Source: an uncultured Thermomicrobiales bacterium (lineage in GTDB: Bacteria > Chloroflexota > Chloroflexia > Thermomicrobiales > Thermomicrobiaceae). Taken from it: 6,405 nucleotides of DNA. Within the stretch, counting starts at the first letter, position 1. Each line of letters opens with the position of its first letter. The stretch spans positions 1 through 6,405 of the forward strand of contig CALAGB010000064.1 of NCBI GenBank assembly GCA_937891245.1, given 5' to 3'. The notes beneath the pieces are model-generated. The model was given only the letters and a program-made list of their open reading frames with translations. It did not search any database and had not been told where the DNA came from. Both the position numbers and the translations under genes were made by a program. Below are positions 4,242 through 6,405 of the stretch, in pieces.

Positions 4242-6405
4242 ATGAGCGGATCGCGGACCTATACAACAGATCAGTCGGATCGGCACGTCGATCGAATCGA
4301 AAGTGTCACGAATGGACGCGACTCAGAGTCCGTCGCGTTTACCGCCGCGATGCGCGCGCTCTTCCATCCGAAGCGCATCGCCATTGTAGGGACAACGCCG
4401 CGTCCCGGCTTCGCCAACAACATCCATGGCGGTATCATCCGCGGTGGCTACGAAGGCGAAATCATCGGCGTCACACCGCGACACCAGGAAGTCATGGGGG
4501 CGGTCTGTTACCCGACGATCGATGCGATTCCCGGTGGCGTCGACAAAGCGATCGTGGTGGTGCCGAGCGGACTTGTGCTTGATGTGCTGGCGCAGGCCGA
4601 GCGTTCCGATGTCAAGGCGCTCAACATCATCACTAGCGGCTTCGGCGAACAAAGCGACGAGGCCGCGATGGAACGGCAACGGGCCGTCCGAGATTTCGCG
4701 CGTCGCACCGGCATCCGCGTCGTCGGCCCCAACTGTCTCGGCATCATCAGCACGCCGGTCAAGATGGTCGCCAAATCGGGACCGTACACCACGGTCCGTC
4801 CGGGACCGATCGGTATCGTCTTCCAGAGCGGGCTGCTCGCCTACAGCATTGTCATTCCGCCGCTGGAGCGCGAGTTTGGCTACAGCTATGTGGTGACGAC
4901 CGGCAACGAGGCGGACCTCGATGCCGCCGATTTCATTCGCTACATGGTTGAAGACGACGAGACAAAGGTCATCGGCTGCTTTATCGAGCAGTTCCGCGAC
5001 CCGGAAAAGCTTCTTCGGGTCGCCGAAGCGGCCGCCGAACGGCAGAAGCCGATCGTCGTCCTCAAGGTTGGCCGCTCGGAAGCCGGACGTCGTGCCGCGC
5101 GCGCCCACACCGGCTCGCTTGTCGGCTCGGACGCCATCGCCGACGCCGTCATGCGCCAATCCGGCATCCTTCGCGTCTACAGCCTCGATGAGATGACCGA
5201 AACGTTGGCGGCCCTGCATTCGAAGCGGCTGCCCAAAGGCCCCGGTGTCGGCACGATCTTCGTTTCCGGCGGCGCCGGCGGGCTGATCTCCGATCTCAGC
5301 CAGGACCTCGGCATCTCGCTGCCGGAGCTGGCACCTGAGACGGTCGAAAAACTAAACGCGGTCATTCCGGAATACGGGACGGTCGGGAATCCGCTCGATA
5401 CGACCGGTCAGGCCGGATCGCAGCCCGAGATCATGGAGGGTTCGCTCGCCGCTATGGCGGAAGACCCGAATATTCACACGGTGATTTACGGTCAGGCATA
5501 CCCGAATCGGGTCGATCTCGCGAGTCCGGTCGGGGAAGTGCTGCGTGCCATGCCGGAGAGTCACCCCGATAAAGCGTTTCTCATACTCTCACTTGTCACC
5601 GGGCCGGTCGCGGACGGCTCTCGACGCGGCGTTGAACCGGATGAGCCAACCATGAAGTGGGACGGCGTACCTTTCTTACAAGGCGCTGAAAACGGTCTAC
5701 GAGCTGTGCGGGCGCTCAACAATTACGCCGAGTTCCAGCGATCACGCGCGACGACCATGCGGCCATCCGCGACGCCGAGCGCACACGCCGCGGAAGCACG
5801 CGCGATCGTACATGCCGCCGCCGGGCGAGCACTCGTCGAACGCGAAGCGAAATCGTTGCTGTCGCTCTACGGTATCCCGGTCACCCGTGAGCAATTGGCA
5901 ACGACCGCCGACGAAGCAGTGGCCGCCGCCAATGCCACCGGCTACCCGGTCGTCCTGAAGATCGAATCGCCGGACATCGCCCACAAAACGGAAGCAGGCG
6001 GGGTATTGCTCAATCTCGCCGACGCGAACGCGGTACGTCGCGGTTACGAGCAAGTCGTGGCGAGCGCACAAGCCTACAACCCGTCCGCTGAGATCAGCGG
6101 AGTATTGGTGCAAGAGATGATTTCCGGCGGGCGCGAACTGATACTCGGAATGTCGCAGGACCCCGATTTCGGACCGGCGATCGCGGTCGGCCTCGGCGGT
6201 ATCTTTGTCGAGGTGCTCAAAGACGTGTCGCTCGGGGTACCTCCGTTGAGCGAACGCGATAGTCGCTCGATGCTCTCCCGTCTTCGTGGTGCCGCGGTTC
6301 TCGAGGGCACACGGGGACAGGGACCAGCTGATGTCGACACGGTCGTTGACATCCTAGGCAAGTTCTCGCAACTCTGCCTTGACCTGCGTGACGACGTAAG
6401 CGAGA
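4242..6405 (+). CDS. ADP-forming acyl-CoA synthetase, fused alpha-beta (partial, C-terminus off the right edge)
   Basis: Acyl-CoA + ADP + Pi <=> acid + CoA + ATP, the acetate--CoA ligase (ADP-forming) superfamily; 721 residues are visible. The CoA-binding Rossmann domain (about 37-135) opens with M-R-A-L-F-H-P-K-R-I-A-I-V-G. The succinyl-CoA-ligase-like domains (about 155-500) include G-P-N-C-L-G (162-167), F-Q-S-G (194-197) and A-R-A-H-T-G-S-L-V-G around H289, the expected phosphohistidine. After an Ala-rich linker, the ATP-grasp domain (from about 530) has Y-G-I-P-V (543-547), G-Y-P-V-V-L-K (567-573), I-A-H-K-T-E-A-G-G-V around H581 (probably the second phosphate-relay histidine) and V-G-L-G-G-I-F-V-E. 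The open end is close to the family's I-D-I-N-P-L tail, so only some tens of residues are missing. Residues 1-36 are an extra polar stretch; a start at ATG 4350 would remove them. No acetyltransferase domain is seen in the visible part. Acyl specificity is unknown. Confidence 0.9.
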   Translation, partial: MSGSRTYTTDQSDRHVDRIESVTNGRDSESVAFTAAMRALFHPKRIAIVGTTPRPGFANNIHGGIIRGGYEGEIIGVTPRHQEVMGAVCYPTIDAIPGGVDKAIVVVPSGLVLDVLAQAERSDVKALNIITSGFGEQSDEAAMERQRAVRDFARRTGIRVVGPNCLGIISTPVKMVAKSGPYTTVRPGPIGIVFQSGLLAYSIVIPPLEREFGYSYVVTTGNEADLDAADFIRYMVEDDETKVIGCFIEQFRDPEKLLRVAEAAAERQKPIVVLKVGRSEAGRRAARAHTGSLVGSDAIADAVMRQSGILRVYSLDEMTETLAALHSKRLPKGPGVGTIFVSGGAGGLISDLSQDLGISLPELAPETVEKLNAVIPEYGTVGNPLDTTGQAGSQPEIMEGSLAAMAEDPNIHTVIYGQAYPNRVDLASPVGEVLRAMPESHPDKAFLILSLVTGPVADGSRRGVEPDEPTMKWDGVPFLQGAENGLRAVRALNNYAEFQRSRATTMRPSATPSAHAAEARAIVHAAAGRALVEREAKSLLSLYGIPVTREQLATTADEAVAAANATGYPVVLKIESPDIAHKTEAGGVLLNLADANAVRRGYEQVVASAQAYNPSAEISGVLVQEMISGGRELILGMSQDPDFGPAIAVGLGGIFVEVLKDVSLGVPPLSERDSRSMLSRLRGAAVLEGTRGQGPADVDTVVDILGKFSQLCLDLRDDVSE

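Noticed and set aside
4323..5219. 298-codon minus-strand frame inside the synthetase gene
   Set aside because: Asp/Arg/His-rich mirror of a conserved CoA-binding/ligase coding region; no domain recognisable.
1..6405. Mobile element, CRISPR, toxin-antitoxin, defence or biosynthetic cluster
   Set aside because: No transposase, integrase, long terminal repeats, spacer-repeat array or matching protein families were seen; all four genes are metabolic.

Overview
The window looks like a bacterial chromosomal catabolic locus of moderately high GC. It contains no rRNA, tRNA, CRISPR, insertion sequence or phage gene. The ETF-beta type, the paired acyl-CoA dehydrogenases and the fused ADP-forming acyl-CoA synthetase would suit a Chloroflexota (Thermomicrobia/SAR202-like) or actinobacterial genome. 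This placement is inference from protein style only and is weakly held.

Layout. Positions 1-698 (minus strand) hold electron transfer flavoprotein beta (etfB), cut at its C-terminus by the window edge. Positions 699-1138 are a 440-base divergent control region. It has a near-consensus sigma70-type promoter facing etfB, a weaker promoter facing right, several short perfect palindromes, short direct repeats and ribosome binding sites. Positions 1139-4062 (plus strand) hold a tight three-gene cluster: acyl-CoA dehydrogenase subunit A (416 aa), acyl-CoA dehydrogenase-like subunit B (383 aa, whose ATG directly follows the stop of A), and a MaoC-type (R)-specific enoyl-CoA hydratase (162 aa, TTG start). 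Positions 4063-4241 are a 179-base gap dense in hairpins and carrying a duplicated CGGTTG-N5-CGGTTC motif. From 4242 to the right edge runs an ADP-forming acyl-CoA synthetase with alpha and beta domains fused. It is missing only its last few tens of residues.

How the genes work together. The two dehydrogenase proteins have complementary defects. A keeps a candidate catalytic glutamate (E237) and the E-P-N-S-G-S-D flavin/substrate segment, but lacks the R-x-Q-F-G and Q-x-x-G-G-x-G flavin motifs. B keeps those two motifs but has neither candidate catalytic glutamate. This is the pattern known for mycobacterial alpha2-beta2 acyl-CoA dehydrogenases (the ChsE/FadE pairs of cholesterol side-chain oxidation), so A+B is inferred to be one heteromeric enzyme. 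Its electrons would go to ETF, encoded divergently. The MaoC protein would hydrate the resulting 2-enoyl-CoA. The synthetase would either activate the starting acid or recover ATP from an acyl-CoA product. The substrate cannot be read from the sequence; a branched, cyclic or isoprenoid/steroid-like acyl chain is a reasonable guess from the family analogy only.
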